A stretch of DNA of 18,959 nucleotides from Sysuimicrobium calidum (GTDB lineage: Bacteria > Sysuimicrobiota > Sysuimicrobiia > Sysuimicrobiales > Sysuimicrobiaceae): NCBI GenBank assembly GCA_031459935.1, contig JAVKHN010000038.1, positions 1 through 18,959 of the forward strand, given 5' to 3'. A program made the position numbers and the translations under genes. Shown piece by piece: positions 7,055 to 14,516 of the stretch (position 1 is its first letter; each line of letters begins with the position of its first letter). Under the pieces are notes generated by a model. It ran no database searches. It was not told where the DNA came from and worked only from the letters and a program-made list of their open reading frames with translations.

Positions 7055-7063
7055 GAGGCGCGT

Positions 7064-7915
7064 GTGGGACAGCCCGTGGCGGTGGTCACGGAGTCCGTCT
7101 GCTGCCTGCCTCCTTCCCTTTGCGCGGAATGGGGGATCCTCCTCGTGCCCATGTGGATCCTCCGCGGGGAGCGCGGCTACCGTGACGGCATCGACGTGAC
7201 CGTCCACGAGGTCCTCAGGTGGCTTGAGGAGGGCCCGCCCTACCCCACCGCCTCTGCCCCTTCTCCCGCAGACTACCTCGCGGCCTTTGAGGAGGCCGAA
7301 CATCGAGGGGCGGAACGGGTGCTGGTGCTCACGGTGGCCCGGTGGCTCTCGGCCGCGCACGACCACGCCCGGCGAGCGGCGGCCCGGTCCACGATTCCCG
7401 TGGAGGTGGTGGACACGGGGACCGCAGCCGCCGCCCAGGGCCTAGTGGTGCGCGAAGCGGCCCGGCGCCTCCGGGCGGGCGGGAGCGTGGAGGAGGTCGT
7501 GCGCTGGACCGCGCAGGTAGGGCCGCGGGCTCGGCTTGTGGCCCTGGTGCGTTCCCTGGACCACCTCGCCCGCAGCGGCCGGATCCCCCGCATCGTCCAC
7601 CTCCTGAACCAGCGCCTCGGGACCGTCCCCCTGCTCGCCATCGGAGAGGGCCGGGTCCGGCGGGCCGGGGTGGCGCCGGGCCTCCAGGCGGCGGTGAGGC
7701 GGCTCATCTCCGAGGTGCAGAAAGCCAGGCGGCGCGCGGCCCGGCTGTGGGTGGCGGTGATGGAAGCGGGAATGCCGGAGGAAGCGCAGCGGCTCATGCA
7801 GGACCTCCGGGCGCTCCAGGTGGCGGACGCCATCGACCTGTTCCCCAGTACCCCCGTCATGGCGGTGAACACGGGTCCGGAGGTACTGGGGGTGGCGTAC
7901 CTGGCGGAGCCCTAG
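7064..7915 (+). CDS. DegV/FakB-family fatty-acid-binding protein
   Basis: A 283-residue protein of normal DegV length. GTG 7064 is supported by AGGAGG at 7053-7058, which overlaps the previous stop. Family signatures are the N-terminal VVTES strand, YRDGIDVT (39-46), PTASAPSPADY (61-71, the PTTSQPSP fatty-acid carboxylate loop), the LS of the 'LSGTYQSA' motif at 95-96, and LDHLARSGRIP (165-175). FakB proteins hold a fatty acid while FakA phosphorylates it to acyl-phosphate, the substrate for PlsX and PlsY. The GTY of the LSGTY motif is AAH here, so ligand preference may differ. It lies between the PlsY-like gene and the convergent FakA-like gene, which supports a fatty-acid role. The stop overlaps that of the FakA-like gene. 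Confidence 0.87.
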   Translation: MGQPVAVVTESVCCLPPSLCAEWGILLVPMWILRGERGYRDGIDVTVHEVLRWLEEGPPYPTASAPSPADYLAAFEEAEHRGAERVLVLTVARWLSAAHDHARRAAARSTIPVEVVDTGTAAAAQGLVVREAARRLRAGGSVEEVVRWTAQVGPRARLVALVRSLDHLARSGRIPRIVHLLNQRLGTVPLLAIGEGRVRRAGVAPGLQAAVRRLISEVQKARRRAARLWVAVMEAGMPEEAQRLMQDLRALQVADAIDLFPSTPVMAVNTGPEVLGVAYLAEP

Positions 7916-8916
7916 AGTTCCGGTTCTCCGGGGCACGCTTCCCCGTCGCCGGAGGGCTCCTGAGGAAGCCGCGTCGCCCGGACCTCCTCCACGCTCCCCC
8001 ACCGCAGGACGCGCGCCAGGACGAGGTGCGGGGCGGAGGTGTGGAGGTGGATCCGGACCAGGCCGTCCCGCTCCGCCACCACCACCGCGTCTCCCAGCCG
8101 CTGCAGGGTGCGTCGTACGCGGGTCACAGGCATATCGCGCATCCGGACGAGCACCTCGGTGCAGTAGCGCGCGGTTGCGGGAAGGGAGGGCGCCGCCCGG
8201 GCTGGGATTCGGGCCAAGGGCGCGGGAGGGGAGAGCGGTGGGGGAACGGTTCCCCGGACGGTGCCGGCCATGGCCTCCAGCAGCGCCACGAGGCCGGCAG
8301 CGCCCGCATCCACCACGCCCGCGCGGCGCAGCACGGGCAGCATCTGCGGAGTCCGAAGCCAGCTCAAGCGGGCCGTGGCCGCCGCACGGACCAGCACCTC
8401 GGGCAGGCGATCCCCGTGGGCCTCCGCGCCCGCGGCAGCCGCGGCCGCCACCGTCAGCACGGTCCCCTCCACGGGCTCCTGAACCGCGCTCCGGGCCGAG
8501 TTCGCGGCGATGCGGAGGGCTGCGGCTACTCGCGCGGCATCGGCCTCCACAACACCCCTCCAGGCCTCGCTCAGGCCATAGAGATACTCGGCCAGGATGG
8601 CGCCCGAGCTCCCGCGGGCTCCCAGGAACGCGCCCCTGGCTGCCGCGGCAGCGGTCTCCCCCAGGTCGCTGCTCCCCGCGGCGCGTACGGCCTCCACCGC
8701 GGCAGCCAGGGTGGCGCACAGGTTCGACCCGGTATCGTGATCGGCCACCGGAAAGACGTTCAGGGCGTTCACCTCGGCACAGCACCGGCGGAGCTCGGCC
8801 AGCGCGGCTTCCAGGGCAGCGGCGAAGTGCTCCCCGGTAAACCGCTCTCCGGCCTGCTTCTCGGCCTCACCGCCCGACCGTGCATCCGCGGGATCCGCCA
8901 CGGAGGCTTCCTCCAC
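7912..8916 (-). CDS. FakA-like (DhaL/DAK2-domain) kinase, short form without the usual C-terminal domain
   Basis: A 334-residue protein. Residues about 26-220 are the DhaL nucleotide-binding domain, with NVFPVADHDTGSN (53-65, Asp59 and Asp61 as magnesium ligands), GARGSSGAILAEYLYG (99-114) and GVVDAGAAGL (200-209). A Pro/Ala-rich linker (222-248) leads to a segment like the middle domain of FakA: YCTEVLVRM (251-259), GDAVVV and HLHTSAP (290-296). Full-length FakA is about 550 residues and has a further C-terminal domain, absent here; the gene ends cleanly at a TAG shared through CTAG with the convergent degV. The first gapless start is GTG 8916 with no clear ribosome site, and in-frame GTG 8900 is an alternative. 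Last gene of the acd-fabL-fabH operon. Fatty-acid kinase activity with the neighbouring DegV is inferred. Confidence 0.8.
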   Translation of the reverse strand: MEEASVADPADARSGGEAEKQAGERFTGEHFAAALEAALAELRRCCAEVNALNVFPVADHDTGSNLCATLAAAVEAVRAAGSSDLGETAAAAARGAFLGARGSSGAILAEYLYGLSEAWRGVVEADAARVAAALRIAANSARSAVQEPVEGTVLTVAAAAAAGAEAHGDRLPEVLVRAAATARLSWLRTPQMLPVLRRAGVVDAGAAGLVALLEAMAGTVRGTVPPPLSPPAPLARIPARAAPSLPATARYCTEVLVRMRDMPVTRVRRTLQRLGDAVVVAERDGLVRIHLHTSAPHLVLARVLRWGSVEEVRATRLPQEPSGDGEACPGEPEL

Positions 8917-8971
8917 CCGCAGCCGCAGGGGAACTCACAGGCGTCCGGGACCATGCACGGAAGCCGGCCTG

Positions 8972-9976
8972 CTACCGGCCCCACACGAGGGCGCACGCGG
9001 CCCAGGTGAAACCGCCTCCGAACGCCACCAGCACCACCCGGTCGCCCTCCCGGACGCGGCCGTCCCGGGTCGCCTCCCACAGGGCCAGGGGTATGGAGGC
9101 GGAGGAGGTGTTCCCGTACCGGTCGATGTTGCAGAGGAACCGATGGAACGGGATCTCCAGGGCCCGGGCCACCGCCTCCACGATACGCTGGTTCGCCTGG
9201 TGCGGCACGATCCAGTCTACCTCCTCCAGACTCCACCCGGCCCGCCGGGCCACCTCCGCTACGGCCTCCGGGACCACCCGCACCGCCAGTCGGAAGAGGG
9301 TGCGGCCGTCCATGCGCACGTAGTGGAGGTGCTGGGCCACGGTTTCCGGGCTCGCAGGAAGCCGCGTACCTCCGGCCGGCATCTTAAGCACATTCCCCGC
9401 ACTCCCATCCGCTCCCACCACCACCGCCTGCACCCCCCGCCCGGTCTGTGTGGGCCCCAGGAGCACCGCCCCCGCTCCATCCCCCACCAGCACGCAGAGG
9501 GTCCGGTCCGTCCAGTCCACGATCTTGGAGAGCACCTCCGCCCCCACCACCAGCACGTACCGTGCCGCTCCGCCCGCGATCATCTGAGAGCCCAGGACCA
9601 TCCCGTACACGAACCCGGAACACGCGGCCAGAAGGTCGAAGGCTCCCGCCCGCCGGGCGCCGAGCCGATCCTGCACGAGGCACGCGGTGGCCGGCAGGAG
9701 GTGGTCGGGCATGGTGGTGGCGCAGATGATGAGGTCCACCTCCTCCGGCAGGACCCCCGCGGACCGCAGGGCCTCCTCCGCCGCGGGGAGCGCTAGGTCC
9801 GAGGTGGCCATATCGGGATCCGCCACGTACCGGGTGCGGATCCCCGTACGCTCCACGATCCACTCATCGGAGGTGTCCACCATCCGCGCGAGGTCGTGGT
9901 TGGTGAGCACCCGGCTCGGTACGTAGGCTCCGACCCCCAGAACCGCAGCGCGGAGGGGGGACCCCTGCATCCCCAT
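8972..9976 (-). CDS. fabH: 3-oxoacyl-ACP synthase III (beta-ketoacyl-ACP synthase III)
   Basis: A 334-residue protein of standard length. The catalytic triad is complete: Cys119 in LLAACSGFVYG, His259 in IVPHQANQRI and Asn289 in CNIDRYGNTSSASIP. The TSDEWIVERTGIRTR block (35-49) and the glycine-rich C-terminal AFGGGFTWAA are also typical. The enzyme condenses an acyl-CoA starter with malonyl-ACP to begin fatty-acid chains and so sets the starter unit (straight, branched or cyclic). The ATG at 9976 shares one base with the stop of the FabL-type gene (TGATG); ATG at 9970 is an alternative two codons in. The 55-base gap to the FakA-like gene contains nothing recognisable. Neighbouring reductases and an acyl-CoA dehydrogenase suggest it may use a starter made by this operon (inference). 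Confidence 0.93.
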   Translation of the reverse strand: MGMQGSPLRAAVLGVGAYVPSRVLTNHDLARMVDTSDEWIVERTGIRTRYVADPDMATSDLALPAAEEALRSAGVLPEEVDLIICATTMPDHLLPATACLVQDRLGARRAGAFDLLAACSGFVYGMVLGSQMIAGGAARYVLVVGAEVLSKIVDWTDRTLCVLVGDGAGAVLLGPTQTGRGVQAVVVGADGSAGNVLKMPAGGTRLPASPETVAQHLHYVRMDGRTLFRLAVRVVPEAVAEVARRAGWSLEEVDWIVPHQANQRIVEAVARALEIPFHRFLCNIDRYGNTSSASIPLALWEATRDGRVREGDRVVLVAFGGGFTWAACALVWGR

Positions 9977-10761
9977 CACGTCTCGCTCCGGGGGCGCTGG
10001 TAGGCGCCCATCAGGGTGAGGCCGCCATCCACCACGATGGTCTGCCCCACGATCCACTCCGCGTCGTCCGAGCACAGAAAGGCGATGACCTTGGCGATGT
10101 CCTCCGGCGTGCCCATCCTCCCCTTGGGAGTGGAAGCCACCATGGCCCGGGCGAAGCCCTCCAGATCCCCTTCCGTATACACCTCCAGGGACTCCGTGTC
10201 CACGGCCCCCGGGCTCACCGCGTTCACCGTGATCCCCAGCGGAGCCGCCTCCACGGCCAGGTAGCGGGTGAGGGCTTCCAGAGCCGCCTTGGCACTCGCC
10301 AGGAGCGCGTAGTCCGGGAGGTAGCGCTGGGTCGGGAATCCTGAGACCGTGATGATGCGACCCCGGCGGCCCCGCATGAGCCGCATGGCCTCCTGGGCCG
10401 CCTGCACGAAGCTGAACACGTTCAGCTGGTACGTGCGCGTGAGGTGGTGGGGCTTGAGGGCCTCGATGCGCCGGAAGGCGGTGGCGGCCGCGTTGGCCAC
10501 GAAGATGTCCAGGCATCCGAACTTCTCCTCGACGGCCCGGAACAGCGCGGAGACCTCCTCCGACTGCTCCAGATCCGCCTGCACCGCCTCCGCCCTGCGG
10601 CCCAGGGCGGTGATGGCCTCCACCACCTCCGAAGCCCGATCCTCCCGTCTCCGGTAATGCACCACCACGTCCGCACCCCGCTCCGCCAGCAGGAGCGCGG
10701 TGGCGCGCCCGATTCCCCGGGAAGCCCCCGTTACCAGCGCAACCTTGCCCTGTAGCGTCAC
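9976..10761 (-). CDS. fabL: FabL-type enoyl-ACP reductase (SDR superfamily)
   Basis: A 261-residue short-chain dehydrogenase. TGASRGIG (11-18) binds the nucleotide, and NAAA replaces the NNAG of ordinary SDRs. The usual catalytic Tyr-x3-Lys is absent because position 154 is Leu. Instead there is Tyr151-x6-Lys158 (YALLASAK), the spacing of FabI/FabL enoyl reductases. The flanking sequence ALTRYLAVE, NAVSPGAVDT, TPKGRM and GQTIVVDGG closely follows my recollection of Bacillus FabL, including the Tyr/Lys numbering. It should reduce trans-2-enoyl-ACP (or -CoA) with NADPH, the last step of each elongation round. GTG 10761 has GGGAGG six bases upstream and overlaps the dehydrogenase stop by four bases. 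An enoyl-CoA reductase of the ChcA kind is an alternative. Confidence 0.8.
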   Translation of the reverse strand: MTLQGKVALVTGASRGIGRATALLLAERGADVVVHYRRREDRASEVVEAITALGRRAEAVQADLEQSEEVSALFRAVEEKFGCLDIFVANAAATAFRRIEALKPHHLTRTYQLNVFSFVQAAQEAMRLMRGRRGRIITVSGFPTQRYLPDYALLASAKAALEALTRYLAVEAAPLGITVNAVSPGAVDTESLEVYTEGDLEGFARAMVASTPKGRMGTPEDIAKVIAFLCSDDAEWIVGQTIVVDGGLTLMGAYQRPRSET

Positions 10762-11813
10762 GATCCTCCCTCCGGTGTGATCACGTATCGCACGGTCTCA
10801 GGCGGGCGGGCCCGCAGGGCCGCGATGGCTTCGTGGATCTGCGCAAGCGGCCACGTGCGGGTCACGCTGCGGCTGAGATCCAGCCGGCCCGAAGCGGCCA
10901 GGCCGATCACGGTGGCGATCTCGTGCGGGGTGGCTCCGAAGGCGGAACGGATCTCGATCTCCCGGCGCACCAGATACGAGGAGCCCGGGAGCACCAGGGG
11001 TTCGTCCGAAACCCCGACGAGCACCACCCGGCCGCCGATGCGGGTGGCGCCGATGGCCGCCCGGACCGTCTCCGGCCGGGAGACGAAATCCACGGTGAGG
11101 TCCGCCCCCCTGCCCTCCGTGAGGCGCCGGATCTCCCGCACGGGGTTGCGATCCCCGGTCGCCACCACCACCTGTACCCCCAGGGGCTGCAGCCGCTCCG
11201 CGGTGGCCTCCCGCCGCACCACCACCATCACCGGATCCCCGCCGAACAGCTTCGCCAGCAGCGCTCCGTGGGTTCCAACTCCACCGGCCCCGTAGATTAC
11301 CACGCTCTGGCCCGGCTGCAGCTGTCCGCGGGTCAGCACCGCGTGAAATGCGGTAGCCACCGCGTCCGGCAGGATGGCACCCACCCCAAACGGCAGCGAC
11401 CCGGGCAGATGGAAGAGGTTTTGAGCTGGCACCACGATGTACTCCGCAAACCCCCCGGGCCGGGTGAGCCCGATGAGCTCAGGAGCCAGGCACGCGGACT
11501 GCCGGCCATCCAGGCACGACCAGCACCGACCGCAAGCCACGTAGGGATTCACCACCACCCGGTGCCCCGGTCGCCACGGCTCCGCGTCCTCCCCTGCCTC
11601 CACCACCTCCCCGGCCACCTCGTGCCCCAGCACCACAGGCCACCGGACCTCCGGCGGGAGTCGCAGGCCGTCCAGGATCTCCAGATCCGTCCCGCAGATC
11701 CCCGCAGCCTGCACCCGCACCAGCACCTCTCCCCTCCCGGGCCGGGGATCCGGCACCTGCTCCAGGCGGAGCTCCCGCTGGGGCGAGCGCTCGTACACGC
11801 AGGCCGCGAGCAT
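10758..11813 (-). CDS. zinc-dependent medium-chain alcohol dehydrogenase
   Basis: A 351-residue MDR-family protein. Catalytic zinc residues are visible as Cys40 (GICGTD), His64 and Glu65 (GHE). Four cysteines for the structural zinc are Cys94, Cys97, Cys100 and Cys108. The Rossmann motif is GAGGVG (175-180). It would oxidise an alcohol or reduce a ketone with NAD(P). The substrate cannot be read from sequence. Its place between an acyl-CoA dehydrogenase and a FabL-type reductase suggests a hydroxyacyl or cyclic acyl-CoA compound (inference). The ATG at 11813 directly abuts the TAG of the acyl-CoA dehydrogenase gene, with no spacer, and the stop overlaps the fabL-like start by four bases. Confidence 0.88.
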   Translation of the reverse strand: MLAACVYERSPQRELRLEQVPDPRPGRGEVLVRVQAAGICGTDLEILDGLRLPPEVRWPVVLGHEVAGEVVEAGEDAEPWRPGHRVVVNPYVACGRCWSCLDGRQSACLAPELIGLTRPGGFAEYIVVPAQNLFHLPGSLPFGVGAILPDAVATAFHAVLTRGQLQPGQSVVIYGAGGVGTHGALLAKLFGGDPVMVVVRREATAERLQPLGVQVVVATGDRNPVREIRRLTEGRGADLTVDFVSRPETVRAAIGATRIGGRVVLVGVSDEPLVLPGSSYLVRREIEIRSAFGATPHEIATVIGLAASGRLDLSRSVTRTWPLAQIHEAIAALRARPPETVRYVITPEGGS

Positions 11814-12989
11814 CTACGTCTCCAACGCTCCGGAACCCAGCAGGGACCGGGCGATCACCAGCTTCTGGATCTCCGCGGTTCCCTCCTCGAACCACAGGGC
11901 CCGGGCGTCCCGGTAGATCCGCTCGATGGGGTGCCCCCGCAGATACCCGATGCCGCCACAGATCCGGAGGGCCCGATCCGTCACCCGCCCCACCATCTCC
12001 AGGCCATAGAGCTTGGCCATGGCGGCTTCGGCGGTGCAGGGCTCGCCCGCATCCACCTTCCGGGCCGCGTCCAGCACCAGCAACCGCGCGGCCTGCACGT
12101 CCACCGCCATCTCCGCCAGGGCGAACTGAATGGCCTGCCGCGCCGCGATGGGTTTGCCGAAGGTGACCCGGCGCTGTGCGTGCGCCCTCGCCACCTCCAG
12201 GGCCCGCTGGGCAATCCCCACGCAGCTAGCGGCGATGGAGATGCGGCTCGGGTCCAGAAATCCCCGCAGCACCATCTGTAACCCCTGCCCCTCCTCCCCG
12301 AGGAGCGCCTCTTCGGGCACAAAGCAGTCCTCGAACGTCAGCAGGCCGTGCCCCGTGCCCACAAGCCCCATGCCGTCCGGCTGGAGGGCGATCCGCAGGC
12401 CGGGACTCGTGCGGGGCACGAGGAAGGCGGAGATCCCCTGAGCACCCCGGCTGCGATCTGTGTACGCCACCACGATGAAGGCCTCCGCGAGGTCCGCAAA
12501 AGTGATGAGCCACTTGCGGCCTCGCAGCACCCACCCACCCGGGACCCGCTGTGCCTCCGTACGGATGTCCGTCCCCGTGCCCGCATCCGGCTCCGTGAGG
12601 GCGAACGCCAGCCTGGCCTCTCCCGTGGCCCACCGGGAGAGGTAGCGATGTTTCTGCTCCTCGGTCCCGTACCGGTCCAGCAGGCGCCAGAGGCCGTTGT
12701 GGACGTGCACCACCATGCGCACGGATCCGTGGGTCTGGGCCACCACCTCCAGGATGGGGAGGTACTCCCTCATGCACAGGCCCCACCCCCCATACCGCGA
12801 GGGCAACGTGAGGCGCAACAGACCCTTTTGGGCGAGTCGGTCCCACAGGTCCGGGGGGACCGCTCGGTTCCGTTCGATCTCCTCCGCGACCTCTTCCAGT
12901 TCCCCGAGCACAAAGGCCCGGATCTCCTCTCGGTAGGCATCGAGATCTCGGGGGCGCTCCACAGCTCCGCACCCTCCCCGCCTGTACAT
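11814..12989 (-). CDS. acyl-CoA dehydrogenase (FAD)
   Basis: A 391-residue protein from ATG 12989; GTG 12962 (beginning MERPRDLDAYR) is an equally possible start with GGGGAGG about 10 bases upstream. The three-domain fold is evident: helical N-terminus, a middle flavin-binding segment with ALTEPDAG (130-137) and GRKWLITFADLA (157-168), and a helical C-terminus with RRVTFGKPI (273-281). The catalytic base is probably Glu369 in FEEGTAEIQK, the position used by short- and medium-chain enzymes. It introduces an alpha,beta double bond in an acyl-CoA and passes electrons to ETF. Substrate chain is unknown. It is the first gene of the five-gene minus-strand operon and diverges from glnA, so its promoter should lie in 12990-13150. 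Confidence 0.9.
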   Translation of the reverse strand: MYRRGGCGAVERPRDLDAYREEIRAFVLGELEEVAEEIERNRAVPPDLWDRLAQKGLLRLTLPSRYGGWGLCMREYLPILEVVAQTHGSVRMVVHVHNGLWRLLDRYGTEEQKHRYLSRWATGEARLAFALTEPDAGTGTDIRTEAQRVPGGWVLRGRKWLITFADLAEAFIVVAYTDRSRGAQGISAFLVPRTSPGLRIALQPDGMGLVGTGHGLLTFEDCFVPEEALLGEEGQGLQMVLRGFLDPSRISIAASCVGIAQRALEVARAHAQRRVTFGKPIAARQAIQFALAEMAVDVQAARLLVLDAARKVDAGEPCTAEAAMAKLYGLEMVGRVTDRALRICGGIGYLRGHPIERIYRDARALWFEEGTAEIQKLVIARSLLGSGALET

Positions 12990-13092
12990 GCACAGGAACC
13001 CTACTTCCGATCCTTCCGCGGCACCGTCATCCGGAAGTATTCTGCACAAACCGGAAAAGTCCTACTCCCCCGGCTCCCTTCGTTCGGAATCG

Positions 13093-13121
13093 TTGTCCCT
13101 GAGGGGATCTCGTGGTAGAGT
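13093..13121 (+). promoter_or_regulatory. probable glnA promoter (sigma-A type)
   Basis: TTGTCC at 13093-13098 and TAGAGT at 13116-13121 are separated by exactly 17 bases, each matching four of six consensus bases. A transcript would start near 13128 and give a leader of about 25 bases. The divergent acyl-CoA dehydrogenase must start on the other strand from the same 164-base interval, which is less GC-rich than the genes beside it; no clear minus-strand promoter was found. Confidence 0.5.
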
Positions 13122-13128
13122 GCTGGGC

Positions 13129-13140
13129 GGAGTGCACTCC
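13129..13140. promoter_or_regulatory. perfect 12-bp palindrome in the glnA leader, possible operator
   Basis: GGAGTGCACTCC is identical to its reverse complement. Its GAGTGC half is also present as a direct repeat at 13118-13123, overlapping the predicted -10. Lying just after the expected transcription start, it is well placed for repressor binding. It does not resemble the TnrA/GlnR site (TGTNAN7TNACA), so any regulator would be a different protein. Confidence 0.4.
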
Positions 13141-13153
13141 CGAGGGGGCTACC

Positions 13154-14476
13154 ATGGACAAGCGAGCTGTACTTGATCGGGTCGAGGAACTGGGCGTGCG
13201 GTTCATACGCCTGCAGTTCACGGACATCTTCGGCACCCTGAAGAACGTGGAGATCCCCGCGGATCTTCTGGAGCGGGCGCTGGACGGCGAGATCATGTTC
13301 GACGGATCCTCCATCGAGGGGTTCGTGCGCATCGAGGAGTCGGACATGTACCTCGTGCCAGATCCCTCCACCTTCGCGGTCTTCCCGTGGAAGGAGGGGG
13401 AGGTAAAGACCGCCCGCCTCATCTGCGACGTGTACACCGCGGACGGCGAGCCCTTTGAAGGGGACCCCCGGTTCGTGCTCAAGCGGATGGTCCAGCGGGC
13501 GGCCCGGTTGGGCTACACCATGATGGCGGGCCCCGAGTGCGAGTTCTTCCTGTTCCCCGTGGACACAGAAGGGGAACCCGTACTCACCACCCACGACCGG
13601 GCGGGCTACTTTGACCTCGCCCCCATCGACCAGGGGGAGGAGGCCCGGGCGGACATGATCACCGCCCTGCGGGCCATGGGGTTCGAGGTCGAAGCCGGGC
13701 ACCACGAGGTGGCCCACGGCCAGCACGAGATCGACTTCAAGTACGCGGACGTGCTGCGCACCGCGGACAATGTGACCACTTTCCGGTTCGTGGTCCGCAC
13801 CATCGCCCGCCGGCACAACCTCCACGCCACCTTCATGCCCAAGCCCATCGCGGGCATCAACGGGAGCGGCATGCACACCCACCAGTCCCTCTTCCGGGAC
13901 GGCCGCAACGCCTTCTACGACCCGGAAGGCTCGTACCAGCTGAGCCAGGAGTGCCTGTGGTACATTGGGGGGCTATTGACCCACGCCCGGGGGATGGCCC
14001 TGGTGACCAATCCCCTGGTGAACTCCTACAAGCGACTGGTCCCGGGCTATGAGGCCCCCGTGTACATCGCCTGGGCGGAGCGCAACCGCTCGCCGCTCGT
14101 CCGGGTCCCCGCGGCCCGGGGGGAGGGCACCCGGGTGGAGCTGCGCATGCCCGACCCCTCCTGTAACCCGTACCTAGCCTTCGCGGTGATGCTGGCGGCA
14201 GGGCTGGACGGCATCGAGCGCCGGCTGGATCCCGGACCGCCCATCAACCGCAACATCTACGCCATGACGGAGGAGGAGCTGGAGCGCCTCCAGATCCGGG
14301 TCCTCCCCCGCAACCTGGGGGAGGCCATTGAGGCGTTTCTCGCGGACGAGGTGGTGTGCGAGGCCCTGGGGTCCCACATCGTCTCCGACCTGGTGCGGGC
14401 CAAGCGGCAGGAGTGGCGGGAGTACTCCGCCCAGGTCCACTCCTGGGAAATCGAGCGCTACCTCACCCGGTATTGA
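13154..14476 (+). CDS. glnA: glutamine synthetase type I (GSI-alpha)
   Basis: A 440-residue protein; ATG 13154 has GAGGGGG five bases upstream, and an in-frame GTG at 13112 lies within the promoter and is rejected. It joins ammonia to glutamate using ATP. Signatures run in order: QFTDIFGTLKNVEIP (21-35), MFDGSSIEGFVRIEESDMYL (48-67), GPECEFFLF, GHHEVAHGQHEID, the ATP site KPIAGINGSGMHTH, NRSPLVRVPA and RVELRMPDPSCNPYLA. Arg59 aligns with the Arg62 that gives Bacillus-type enzymes feedback inhibition by glutamine. The Tyr adenylylation loop of GSI-beta enzymes is missing, so control should be by feedback and transcription, not GlnE. No glnR-like gene is adjacent. Confidence 0.96.
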   Translation: MDKRAVLDRVEELGVRFIRLQFTDIFGTLKNVEIPADLLERALDGEIMFDGSSIEGFVRIEESDMYLVPDPSTFAVFPWKEGEVKTARLICDVYTADGEPFEGDPRFVLKRMVQRAARLGYTMMAGPECEFFLFPVDTEGEPVLTTHDRAGYFDLAPIDQGEEARADMITALRAMGFEVEAGHHEVAHGQHEIDFKYADVLRTADNVTTFRFVVRTIARRHNLHATFMPKPIAGINGSGMHTHQSLFRDGRNAFYDPEGSYQLSQECLWYIGGLLTHARGMALVTNPLVNSYKRLVPGYEAPVYIAWAERNRSPLVRVPAARGEGTRVELRMPDPSCNPYLAFAVMLAAGLDGIERRLDPGPPINRNIYAMTEEELERLQIRVLPRNLGEAIEAFLADEVVCEALGSHIVSDLVRAKRQEWREYSAQVHSWEIERYLTRY

Positions 14477-14516
14477 GCGGACCCGCTGGCACGGAAGTTG
14501 CATACCTCCGCGCGGG

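Noticed and set aside
7342..9009. A 555-codon open frame on the + strand spanning the end of degV and the FakA-like gene
   Set aside because: It runs out of frame with degV and antisense to the FakA-like gene; composition is low-complexity Gly/Pro/Arg and no start signal is seen.
9976..10761. Annotation as FabG (3-oxoacyl-ACP reductase)
   Set aside because: The Tyr of YxxxK is Leu154; the pair is Tyr151-x6-Lys158 and the surrounding sequence follows FabL.
10833..12281. A 482-codon open frame on the + strand opposite the dehydrogenase genes
   Set aside because: It is antisense to two genes with complete catalytic motifs, is rich in Pro, His, Arg and Gly as expected for a GC-rich shadow frame, and has no recognisable domain.
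13003..13038. Inverted repeat ACTTCCG...CGGAAGT upstream of the acyl-CoA dehydrogenase gene
   Set aside because: Only 7 bp per arm with a 22-base spacer, no matching promoter elements found, and similar CCGGAA words recur nearby by chance.
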